Part shown: positions 1 through 5,874 of the stretch, one piece after another
How positions within the stretch are numbered: position 1 is the first letter of the stretch
How the letters are laid out: the number at the start of each line of letters is the position of its first letter
Source: Solirubrobacterales bacterium
GTDB lineage: Bacteria > Actinomycetota > Thermoleophilia > Solirubrobacterales > Solirubrobacteraceae
Reading direction: 5' to 3'
Length of the DNA stretch: 8,621 bases
Assembly (NCBI GenBank): GCA_015655225.1
Contig: JAATFK010000037.1
Location: 1 to 8,621, forward strand
Position numbers and translations under genes: made by a program
Notes under the pieces: generated by a model
Told to the model about the DNA's origin: nothing
Database searches by the model: none
The model's input: only the letters and a program-made list of their open reading frames with translations

Positions 1-213
1 CACCGCTTCCACAACGGCGGCGACGTGCCGGCGCGGATCCTCTGCACCGTCGCGCCGGCCGGCCTGGAGGAGTACTTCAGCCGCTTCGGCGACCTCGTCG
101 AGAGCCGCACGACGCCGGCCCCGAGACTGACCGACGAGGAGCTGAGAGCGCGGATGGGCAGAGCGATGGAGCTGGCCGCCAGCTACGGGATCGAGAACCT
201 CCCGCCGGAGTGA
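1..213 (+). CDS. Cupin-domain protein, C-terminal fragment (5' end outside window)
   Basis: The frame is open from the first base and gives 70 residues before TGA at 211-213, so the true start lies upstream. The visible part begins HRFHNGGDVPARIL and continues with PAGLEEYF. This matches the last beta strands of a small-molecule cupin barrel, where a late His followed by N-x-G-D-x-P-A-R is typical, and then a helical tail of about 45 residues. Cupins of this kind are cytosolic, often bind a metal, and include quercetinase-like and many uncharacterised members. The metal-binding motif 1 would lie upstream and cannot be checked, so no substrate can be named. An in-frame GTG at 25 would cut through the barrel and is unlikely to be the start. 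The gene is convergent with the VOC gene, 21 bases from its stop. Confidence 0.75.
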   Translation, partial: HRFHNGGDVPARILCTVAPAGLEEYFSRFGDLVESRTTPAPRLTDEELRARMGRAMELAASYGIENLPPE

Positions 214-237
214 CGGCCCGCCCGGCGCCCGGCGTCA
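211..237. terminator. Possible bidirectional hairpin between convergent stops
   Basis: The two convergent stop codons sit at the ends of an inverted repeat: TGACG at 211-215 pairs with CGTCA at 233-237. After one bulged base, CC at 217-218 pairs with GG at 231-232, closing a GC-rich loop of about 12 bases. No T tract follows on either side. Convergent TGA stops give three complementary base pairs by default, so only the extra pairs are informative. Weak candidate. Confidence 0.25.
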
Positions 238-720
238 GGCGGCCGGGACGCCGTCGGCCGCGCGCCGCAGGACCTCGACGTCGAGCTTGCGCATCTGCAG
301 CATCGCCTCCGCCGCGCGGCGTCTGCGCTCGGGGTCCGGATCGCTGAAGAGCTCCGCCATCCCGGTCGGGATCACCTACCAGGAGAGGCCGAATCTGTCC
401 TTCAGCCAGCCGCACTGGCTCTCCCGGCCGCCCTCGGTCAGCCGGTCCCAGTAGAAGTCGACCTCGTCCTGGTCGGCGCAGCTGATCTGGAACGAGACGG
501 CCTCGGAGAAGGGGAACTGCGGGCCGCCGTTGATGCCGGTGAAGCGCTGGCCGTCGAGCTCGAAGTCGACCGTCATGACGGTGCCGGCCTCGCGCGGCCC
601 GGCCTCGGTGTAGCGCGCGACGTTGACGATCCGCGAGTTCGGGAAGACGGAGACGTAGAAGCCGGCGGCCTCCTCCGCCTCGCCGTCGAACCACAGGCTG
701 GGGGTGAGCTTCTGGGGCAT
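235..720 (-). pseudogene. VOC/PhnB-like glyoxalase-fold protein interrupted by an in-frame amber codon
   Basis: Reading from ATG at 720, the product starts MPQKLTPSLWFDGEAEEAA and contains FYVSVFPNSR and INGGPQFPF. These are hallmarks of the PhnB/3-demethylubiquinone methyltransferase-like branch of the VOC superfamily, often annotated as VOC family protein. Codon 115 is TAG (376-378), directly after FGLSW. In the same frame translation continues VIPTGMAELFSDPDPE, then MLQMRKLDVEVLRRAADG, to TGA at 235-237. This is exactly the expected end of the family, whose motif is W-Q-I/V-x-P. With Gln at 115 the protein has 161 residues, normal for the family. One CAG-to-TAG transition explains the stop, and nothing is shifted or missing. 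The ribosome site GGAGAGG (731-737) lies 10 bases before the ATG. Options are a fresh pseudogene, a sequencing error, amber suppression, or a functional 114-residue form. It lies 69 bases downstream of the flavoprotein and may share its transcript. Confidence 0.85.
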
Positions 721-789
721 GGCGCTGCGTCCTCTCCTCGGGAGTTCGTCCTTCGTTCTACAGCTCCAGACCGCCGCGCGCGCGAGAAC

Positions 790-1752
790 TCATCTGCCGG
801 GCGGGAACGGCAGCCCGTGCTCCTCCGCGACCAGGCTCTGCACGACCATCGCGCCGGCGCTCGCCCCGCCCGCGATCACGTTCGCGACCAGCGGGGGACG
901 GCCGACCACGTCGCCGGCGGCGAAGACGCCGGGCGCGGTCGTGCGCGACATGCCGTCGACCGTGACCGCGTCGGTGGCCATCGGGGTCGGCTCGGCGGCG
1001 GTCGCGCCGAGCTGCGCGGCGAGGGTGGAGCGCTGGCGCAGCCCGGCGTGCACGAGCAGGCCGGCGCGCGGGAGCGGCTCGCCCTCGGCGAACGCGACCT
1101 CCCGCAGCTCGCCGTCCCGCGCGACGAGGCCGGCGAGTTGCCGCTCTTCGATCCTCACGCCCGCCGCCGAGAGGCGCTCGCGATCGGCCGCGTCGAGCGG
1201 GGCGGGGCCGTCGGTCAGCAGCACGACGTCGTCGCTCCAGTTGCGCAGGAGGAGTGCCAGGTGGGCCGCGAACGGGCTCGCGTTGAGGACCGCCAGCGGA
1301 CGGTCGCGGAACTCCCAGCCGTGGCAGAAGGGGCAGAAGAAGACCGAGCGGCCGACCAGCTCGGCAAGTCCCGGCAGCTCCGGTGGCTGGTAGTCCATGC
1401 CGGTCGCGAGCAGCACGCGGCGGGTGCGCTCGCGCTGCGGTCCCCCGGCGCTGGTGTCCTCGACCCGCAACACGAAGCCGCCGTCGAGCGGCTCCCCGCC
1501 CACCACCTCGCCGACGCGCAGCACCACGCTCGGGTAGCGCGCCAGCTCCTCCCGCCCGTGCGCGTACAGCTCGGCCGGCGGCCGGCCGTCGTGACCGAGC
1601 AGGCCGCCGATCCCGTGGGCGTGGCGGTTGCTCGGGCGGCCCGCGTCGACCACGAGCGTGCGTCTGCGCGCGCGGCCGAGCACGAGCGCGGCGCTCAGCC
1701 CGGCGGCCCCGCCGCCGACGACGATGCAGTCCCAATCTGGTGTCTCGTTCAT
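790..1752 (-). CDS. Thioredoxin-reductase-like FAD dithiol oxidoreductase (CPFC active site)
   Basis: This 320-residue flavoprotein belongs to the class II pyridine nucleotide-disulfide oxidoreductases. An FAD Rossmann motif, VVGGGAAGLSAAL, spans residues 11-23. The redox pair is Cys140-Pro-Phe-Cys143 followed by His-Gly-Trp-Glu. The C-terminal FAD motif, TAPGVFAAGDV, is at about 272-282. The C-x-x-C-H-G-x-E form resembles the GliT/HlmI dithiol-oxidase branch more than the CATC of housekeeping TrxB, so the substrate may be a small dithiol rather than thioredoxin; that is inference. The second nucleotide-binding loop reads LAVLNASPFAAH (153-164) and lacks the usual G-x-G-x-x-A, so NADPH use is uncertain. 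I chose ATG at 1752 because the Rossmann fold begins within ten residues and GGTGGAG lies just upstream with a short 2-base spacer. An ATG at 1800 would add 16 residues unlike the family and lies inside the palindrome. It is divergent from the XRE-cupin regulator, its probable controller. Confidence 0.85.
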   Translation of the reverse strand: MNETPDWDCIVVGGGAAGLSAALVLGRARRRTLVVDAGRPSNRHAHGIGGLLGHDGRPPAELYAHGREELARYPSVVLRVGEVVGGEPLDGGFVLRVEDTSAGGPQRERTRRVLLATGMDYQPPELPGLAELVGRSVFFCPFCHGWEFRDRPLAVLNASPFAAHLALLLRNWSDDVVLLTDGPAPLDAADRERLSAAGVRIEERQLAGLVARDGELREVAFAEGEPLPRAGLLVHAGLRQRSTLAAQLGATAAEPTPMATDAVTVDGMSRTTAPGVFAAGDVVGRPPLVANVIAGGASAGAMVVQSLVAEEHGLPFPPGR

Positions 1753-1792
1753 CGCTCCACCGTCGCAGCGGCCGCACGATCTGCCAAGCTCC

Positions 1793-1809
1793 TTTGCCAT
1801 ATTGGCAAA
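1793..1809. promoter_or_regulatory. Perfect 7-3-7 palindrome, candidate operator in divergent promoter
   Basis: TTTGCCA-TAT-TGGCAAA is a perfect inverted repeat with a 3-base centre, AT-rich against its surroundings. It lies between the flavoprotein start (1752) and the regulator, and its right arm contains the TTG proposed as the regulator's start codon (1802). A site here could control both directions, with the XRE-cupin protein as the obvious candidate ligand. The dyad is read directly; the assignment is inference. Confidence 0.6.
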
Positions 1810-2386
1810 CGACTACACCAACGAGCCGGTCGACGCGCGCGTGCGCCGCCGGCTGCGCGAGCTGCGCTCCGAGCGCGGCCTCACGCTGGAGACGGTCGCC
1901 ACGCGCGCCGGCCTCGACGTCTCGACGCTCAGCCGGCTGGAGTCGGGCAAGCGACGGATCGCGCTCGACCACCTGCCGGGCCTCGCCGCCGCCCTCGGCG
2001 TCAGCAGCGACGAGCTGCTGACCGCGCCGCGCGCGCCCGACCCGCGCGTCCGCGGCCGGGCGCACACCCACGACGGGCTGACGCGCTGGCCGCTCACCCG
2101 CAGCGGCCCGGCGGCCGGCCTGCACGCCTTCAAGATCCGCATCAGCGCCGAGCGGCAGGAGCCGCCGAAGGAGCTGCCGGTCCACGAGGGACAGGAGTGG
2201 ATCTACGTCCTCGACGGCCGCATGCGGCTGCTGCTGGGGGAGAAGGACCTCGTGATCGCGCCCGGCGAGGCGGTCGAGTTCAGCACCTGGACGCCGCACT
2301 GGTTCGGCGTCGTGGAGGGCCCGGTCGAGGTGATCGCGATCTTCGGCCTGCGCGGCGAGCGCGTCCACCTCCACACGACGGGCTAG
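1802..2386 (+). CDS. XRE-family transcriptional regulator with C-terminal cupin sensor domain
   Basis: The 194-residue product has an N-terminal helix-turn-helix of XRE/Cro type at about 14-73, with RRRLRELRSERGLTLE, then VATRAGLDVSTLSRLESGKR, the L-S-R-L-E-S-G signature of the recognition helix. A cupin domain at about 106-182 contains VHEGQEWIYVLDGRMRL and the turn APGEAV. Of the classical motif 1 metal ligands only His128 and Glu132 remain, and His166 stands in motif 2, so metal binding is uncertain. Regulators of this architecture sense a small ligand through the cupin and repress or activate an adjacent gene. The start is not settled: TTG at 1802 gives MANDYTNEP and fits family length but has no clear ribosome site. 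GTG at 1841 would begin at the first HTH helix, and ATG at 1724 would overlap the flavoprotein. Its TAG stop shares the tetramer CTAG with the stop of the convergent MFS gene. Confidence 0.85.
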   Translation: MANDYTNEPVDARVRRRLRELRSERGLTLETVATRAGLDVSTLSRLESGKRRIALDHLPGLAAALGVSSDELLTAPRAPDPRVRGRAHTHDGLTRWPLTRSGPAAGLHAFKIRISAERQEPPKELPVHEGQEWIYVLDGRMRLLLGEKDLVIAPGEAVEFSTWTPHWFGVVEGPVEVIAIFGLRGERVHLHTTG

Positions 2387-4017
2387 GAGGCCGGTTCGAG
2401 GCTCCCTCCGCGGCGCGTCTCGGGCGTGTGGCTGAGGTCGCGGCCGGCAGCCAGCCAGTGGGTCACGCGCGGGGCGTCGGGGCCGGCGAGCGTGAGAACG
2501 TGGTCGAGGCGCGCCTGGTCGCGCACGGTCGTGCGCTCGTGCTGGCGCAGGTGCTCGTCCCAGGAGCCGACGACGAACTGCTCGACGATCCGCGTCGGCT
2601 CCTCCGCGTCGCGCCAGCTCGACCACGCGATCGCCCCGGTCCGCCGCCGGGCGCGGCGCAGCTGCTGGAGCGCGGCGATCAGCTCCTCCGCTCTGTCCCG
2701 CGCCGGCTGGTACTCGATGCTCACCATCACGGGGCCGGTGTCGACGCCCTCGGCCACGCGCGGGGTCGGCCAGTCGCTCGCCGGCAGCAGCTCGTTCGCG
2801 GGGATCGTGGGGAAGGGACGCCAGAGCGCGACGAGCGGGCCGGCGGCGATCGCGGCGGCCGAGATCAGCAGCGCCGTGCGGACGCCGACCGCGCCGGCGG
2901 CGAGGCCGATGACGGCGCTGCCGATCGCGTTCCCGCCCTGGAAGACGATCAGGTAGACGCCCATCCCGCGCGCCTTCAGCCATCTCGGCAGCATCGTCTG
3001 GAAGCCCGAGTTGAGCGTCGCCAGCACGAGGATCCAGCCGAGCCCGGCGACCACGAGCGCCGCCGCCACCGGCACCGCGACGTGCGCGACCGCCATCACC
3101 GCCGCCGCCAGCGCGACGCCGAGCGAGCCGGCCAGCAGGAGCCGGTCGGGGGAGAGCCGCGTGCGCAGCAGCGGCAGGAGCGCGGCGCCGGCGACCGCGC
3201 CGATCCCGACGCAGCCGAGCAGCAGCCCGTAGCCGCCGGAGCTGAGGTGCAGGCGCGAGGCCGCGACCGACGGCAGCAGCGCCCAGACCGCGCTCGCGAA
3301 GAAGACGAACAGCCCGGCGCGCAGCAGGACGACGCGCAGCGCCGGGCTGTTGAGGACGTAGCGGCCGCTCGCGCGGATCGCCGCGCCGAGGTGCTCGCGC
3401 GGGAGCGCCGAGGTCGCGACGCGACGGCCGCCTCTCCACCGCCAGACGACCGCGATCACGGCCAGGAACGTCGCCGCGTTGACGAGGAAGACGATCCCCG
3501 GCTGCGTGATCGCGACGAGCGCCCCGCCGAGCGCCGGGCCGACCGCGCGCGCGAGGTTCTGGTTGACGGAGCCGAGCGCGATCGCCTGCGTGCGCTCCTC
3601 CTCGGGGACCAGCTCCGGCTGGAGCGTCTGCCAGGTCGGCGAGGTCCACGCCTGCCCCGCGCCGACGAGGAACAGCAGCGCGAGCAGCGCCCACGGCGTC
3701 ACCAGCCCGGCGAGCGCGAGGACCCCGAGCAGCGCCGCCGCGAGCAGCATGAACAGCTCGGAGCCGAGCAGCAGCCGACGGCGGTCGGCGAGGTCGCCGA
3801 TCGCGCCGGCGGGGATTGCGAGCAGCAGGACCGGCAGGCTCGCGGCCGTCTGGATCAGGGCGAGGAAGCTCGCCGAGGTCGTCAGCGACAGCATCAGCCA
3901 CTGCGCGCCGACGGTCTGCATCCAGCCGCCGACATTGCTCGCGAACTGCGCCGTCCACATCTCGCGGAAGGCGCCGTGGCGCAGCGGCGCCCATCCGGAC
4001 TGGTCGTGGCCGGCCAT
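2383..4017 (-). CDS. MFS_3-family exporter with C-terminal ABM-like domain
   Basis: This 544-residue inner-membrane protein matches the MFS_3 ('transmembrane secretion effector', EntS-like) branch of the major facilitator superfamily. The N-terminal half starts with PLRHGAFREMW and GGWMQTVGAQW, has motif A at residues 71-81 (GAIGDLADRRR), and ERTQAIALGSVNQNLARAVGPALGG at about 141-165, which is strongly conserved in this family. About twelve hydrophobic segments end near residue 400. A soluble tail at about 428-522 (GPVMVSIEYQP, then IVEQFVVGSWDEHLRQHE) has the look of an antibiotic-biosynthesis-monooxygenase-like ferredoxin fold; this tail is usual in the family. The substrate cannot be told; relatives export siderophores or drugs. 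ATG at 4017 fits the conserved N-terminus, but no good ribosome site is seen. It is divergent from the LysR gene, 62 bases away, which probably regulates it. Confidence 0.9.
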   Translation of the reverse strand: MAGHDQSGWAPLRHGAFREMWTAQFASNVGGWMQTVGAQWLMLSLTTSASFLALIQTAASLPVLLLAIPAGAIGDLADRRRLLLGSELFMLLAAALLGVLALAGLVTPWALLALLFLVGAGQAWTSPTWQTLQPELVPEEERTQAIALGSVNQNLARAVGPALGGALVAITQPGIVFLVNAATFLAVIAVVWRWRGGRRVATSALPREHLGAAIRASGRYVLNSPALRVVLLRAGLFVFFASAVWALLPSVAASRLHLSSGGYGLLLGCVGIGAVAGAALLPLLRTRLSPDRLLLAGSLGVALAAAVMAVAHVAVPVAAALVVAGLGWILVLATLNSGFQTMLPRWLKARGMGVYLIVFQGGNAIGSAVIGLAAGAVGVRTALLISAAAIAAGPLVALWRPFPTIPANELLPASDWPTPRVAEGVDTGPVMVSIEYQPARDRAEELIAALQQLRRARRRTGAIAWSSWRDAEEPTRIVEQFVVGSWDEHLRQHERTTVRDQARLDHVLTLAGPDAPRVTHWLAAGRDLSHTPETRRGGSLEPAS

Positions 4018-4065
4018 GTCGCGTCAGCTTCTCAGATCGACTGCGTGCATATGTTTCATCCCAGC

Positions 4066-4071
4066 TATCGT
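4066..4071 (+). promoter_or_regulatory. Candidate -10 element (TATCGT) for a leaderless LysR mRNA
   Basis: TATCGT fits the actinobacterial -10 pattern TAnnnT and ends 8 bases before the ATG, so transcription would begin at or next to the start codon. No Shine-Dalgarno sequence precedes the ATG, which agrees with a leaderless message. No convincing -35 box is seen. Confidence 0.4.
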
Positions 4072-4081
4072 GAATCGCGAT
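4067..4081. promoter_or_regulatory. Candidate LysR box (T-N11-A dyad) over the LysR start
   Basis: ATCG-N7-CGAT forms a short dyad containing T4068-N11-A4080, the classical LysR-type T-N11-A pattern, and it overlaps the ATG. A second, less symmetric T-N11-A stands at 4037-4049. Such short motifs occur often by chance; the position in a divergent LysR/target intergenic region is the main support. Confidence 0.35.
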
Positions 4082-5021
4082 GGATCTGCGCCAGCTCGAA
4101 TACGTCGTCGCGGTCGCCGAGACGCTCAGCTTCACCCGTGCGGCGGAGCGCTGCCACGTCGTGCAGTCGGCGCTCAGCCACCAGATCGCACGGCTCGAAG
4201 CGGAGCTCGACACGCGGCTGTTCCAGCGCTCGAGCCGGGCGGTGCGGGTCACGGCCAGCGGCGAGGTGCTGGTCGCCCACGCGCGGCGCGTGCTCGCGAC
4301 GGTCGAGGACGCGCGCGCCGAGCTGGGCGCGCTGGAGGGGCTCACGCGCGGCCGGCTCGCGATCGGCGCGACGCAGACGGCCGGGCGCGTGCTCGACGTC
4401 GTCGCGCTGCTGGGCGACTACCACCGCCGTCACCCCGAGGTGCGGCTGACCGCGTCGAGTGGCCCGGCGGCGGAGCTGGCGGCGGAGGTGAGACAGGGGA
4501 CGCTCGACCTCGCGTTCGTCGCGACCGACGGCGTCGGCCCGGCGCTCGCGACGCGGACGCTGGTCGCGCGCGAGCCGCTCGTCGCCGTCGTCGGGCTCGA
4601 CCACCCGCTCGCGCGGCGCAGACGCGTGCGGCTGGCCGAGCTGACCGCCGCCGGTCCGTTCGTCGAGTTCCGCGCGGGGGCCGGGCTGCGGGTCCAGGTC
4701 GACGCGCTGTTCGCCGCCGCCGGGCTGACGCGCGAGGTGGCGCTGGAGCTGGGACGGGTCTCCGACCTCGTCCGCTTCGTCGCGCAGGGGTTCGGGACCG
4801 CGATCGTGCCGGCCGCCTTCGCACGGCCGCCGGGGGAGCCGGTCGCGCCGGCGGACGGCGCGCGCCCGTTCGCGACGCTCCAGCTCGCCGCGCCGGGTGC
4901 CGCGCTGACGGTCCGGGCGGTCTACCGCGACGGCGGCAGCGGCCCGGCCCTGCGGGCGCTCCTCGACCTGCTCGCGGAGGAGCGGCCGCGGGTCAGGTCC
5001 CCTCGCGCGGCTGCGGCATGA
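4080..5021 (+). CDS. LysR-family transcriptional regulator
   Basis: The 313-residue product opens MDLRQLEYVVAVAETLSFTR and has the winged helix-turn-helix CHVVQSALSHQIARLEAEL with LFQRSSRAVRVT, which defines the LysR DNA-binding domain (about 1-60). A linker helix follows to about 88. The substrate-binding domain, periplasmic-binding-protein-like, runs from about 90 (GRLAIGATQ) to 300, with the usual RQGTLDLAFV and FVAQGFGTAIVP segments. Length is normal. Members act as tetramers and typically control a divergent gene, here the MFS_3 exporter, together with their own. No co-inducer can be inferred. Translation from ATG 4080 lacks a ribosome site and is probably leaderless. The last 29 bases overlap the convergent ART-like gene in antisense, and the C-terminal tail there (RSPRAAAA) is low complexity. 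Confidence 0.92.
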   Translation: MDLRQLEYVVAVAETLSFTRAAERCHVVQSALSHQIARLEAELDTRLFQRSSRAVRVTASGEVLVAHARRVLATVEDARAELGALEGLTRGRLAIGATQTAGRVLDVVALLGDYHRRHPEVRLTASSGPAAELAAEVRQGTLDLAFVATDGVGPALATRTLVAREPLVAVVGLDHPLARRRRVRLAELTAAGPFVEFRAGAGLRVQVDALFAAAGLTREVALELGRVSDLVRFVAQGFGTAIVPAAFARPPGEPVAPADGARPFATLQLAAPGAALTVRAVYRDGGSGPALRALLDLLAEERPRVRSPRAAAA

Positions 5022-5583
5022 CGTCGCGCTCGACGAGGACGAGGTCGCTCGCCGGGATCGGCTGCCGGGCGATCGCCCAGTAGGTGTCGGCGCCGCCGCT
5101 CGACCCGGGGTCGCCCTCCAGCCAGAGGCCGTCGACGCGGACCCGCCAGACGTCCGTCGGGACGCAGGCGAGGATGTCGACGAAGAGCGAGACCGCCTCC
5201 CGGTCCACGCCGAGGAAGATGCCGGACCACTCGGCGACGGGGCTGCTGGCGATCCCGGGGCGCGTCATCCGGCGCCAGTCGAGCCCGTGCTCGGCGATCG
5301 ACGCCCGGTTGGCGGACGGCGTCGCGTGGTAGCGCCAGCCGCTGCCGCGCTCGACCACGAGGTTGAGGCGCCGCTGCGCCTGGGCGTGCTCCTCGGCGAT
5401 CGCGGCGAGCACCGCGTCGATCCAGCCGGGCTCGACCGTGTCGGCCGCGCAGTGGACGAGGACGGTCCGCAGGTCCCCGGTCGCGCGGCCCCCGGGGCCG
5501 TCGCCGACCCACGCGGCTCCCGCCCGCCGCAATTCGACGTCGCCCTCGGGGGAGAGGACGAGTTGTGGTTCCTCCTCGGCCAT
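4993..5583 (-). CDS. Uncharacterised protein with a possible ADP-ribosyltransferase-like segment
   Basis: The 196-residue product is soluble and acidic at the N-terminus. I do not recognise a named family with certainty. Residues 84-101 read RYHATPSANRASIAEHGL, followed by GIFLGVDREAVSLFVDI (121-137). H-x-T, then an Asn and S-I-x-x-x-G-L, then a G-I/V-F/H-L strand, is the arrangement seen in ADP-ribosyltransferase-fold families such as Tpt1/KptA RNA 2'-phosphotransferase and DarT-like enzymes, where the His and following residues hold NAD. The C-terminal part (VDGLWLEGDP, then YWAIARQPIPASDLVLVER) fits the last strands of that fold. The N-terminal 75 residues match nothing I know. A distant RNA- or protein-modifying enzyme is possible but unproven. 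ATG at 5583 lies two bases after the stop of the small membrane protein, so the two are likely translationally coupled. The 3' end overlaps the LysR gene by 29 bases. Confidence 0.8.
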   Translation of the reverse strand: MAEEEPQLVLSPEGDVELRRAGAAWVGDGPGGRATGDLRTVLVHCAADTVEPGWIDAVLAAIAEEHAQAQRRLNLVVERGSGWRYHATPSANRASIAEHGLDWRRMTRPGIASSPVAEWSGIFLGVDREAVSLFVDILACVPTDVWRVRVDGLWLEGDPGSSGGADTYWAIARQPIPASDLVLVERDVMPQPREGT

Positions 5584-5585
5584 CG

Positions 5586-5816
5586 TCAGGTCGCGTTCAG
5601 CACGCCGAAGGCGATCTCGGCGAGGAAGAAGACGCCGACCAGGATCGCCATCACACGGTCGCCGAGCAGCTCGTTGCGCGCGGCGAAGGCGAGCGCGACG
5701 AAGCCCATCCCGACGACGAAGAAGACGGGGGCGGAGAAGGCGTCCGCCGCCAGCAGGCAGGTCGCGGCGAGCACGACCGAGACGACGATGATCAGCGCGG
5801 TCCGAAGGGCTGGCAC
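5586..5816 (-). CDS. Small membrane protein, three predicted TM helices
   Basis: From GTG at 5816 the product has 76 residues with three hydrophobic stretches: about 5-24 (LRTALIIVVSVVLAATCLL), 29-47 (APVFFVVGMGFVALAFA) and 57-74 (AILVGVFFLAEIAFGVL). The connecting loops carry few charges (ARNELLGDR). No family is recognised. The start is chosen because the TM1 segment begins there, and because a TACGAT -10-like box ends exactly six bases upstream, which would give a leaderless GTG message. A longer frame up to 5897 would add an Arg/Ala-rich stretch without membrane character and would cross the divergent gene. It is the first gene of a two-gene unit with the ART-like protein, two bases apart, so it may anchor, export or regulate that partner; this is inference. 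Confidence 0.7.
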   Translation of the reverse strand: MPALRTALIIVVSVVLAATCLLAADAFSAPVFFVVGMGFVALAFAARNELLGDRVMAILVGVFFLAEIAFGVLNAT

Positions 5817-5822
5817 GCGCGC

Positions 5823-5828
5823 ATCGTA
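5823..5828 (-). promoter_or_regulatory. Candidate -10 element (TACGAT) for a leaderless GTG start
   Basis: On the minus strand TACGAT is followed by six bases and then GTG at 5816, so the transcript would start on the start codon. The box lies in the centre of a GCGCGC / GCGCGC dyad (5817-5822 and 5830-5835). Alternating GC is common in this genome, so the dyad itself is weak evidence. No -35 box is clear. Confidence 0.45.
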
Positions 5829-5874
5829 CGCGCGCCGTGATTCGACGGCTACTGGCGCGGGAACGCTCGCCGCC

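Noticed and set aside
376..378. TAG in the VOC gene as a coded pyrrolysine
   Set aside because: The expected residue is an ordinary Gln, the family is not a methylamine methyltransferase, and no pyl genes are visible. A mutation is the simpler explanation.
1753..1800. Longer flavoprotein starting at ATG 1800
   Set aside because: It would add 16 unusual residues before the Rossmann fold and place the start inside the palindrome; ATG 1752 has GGTGGAG close by.
758..4345. A minus-strand open frame of about 1,195 codons, and a plus-strand one of about 1,210 codons at 817-4449
   Set aside because: Both are Arg/Ala/Pro-rich, match no family, and cross several well-supported genes on both strands. 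They are the usual stop-poor shadow frames of very GC-rich DNA.
5814..5839. CACGCGCGC / GCGCGCCGTG dyad as an operator between the divergent membrane-protein genes
   Set aside because: It is made of alternating GC, which is common here, and needs a bulge to pair; kept only as a remark on the -10 box.
5287..5874. Upstream extension of the secreted-protein frame on the plus strand
   Set aside because: It lies antisense to the membrane protein and ART-like genes and has no family-like sequence; the TM anchor begins directly after the GTG at 5875.
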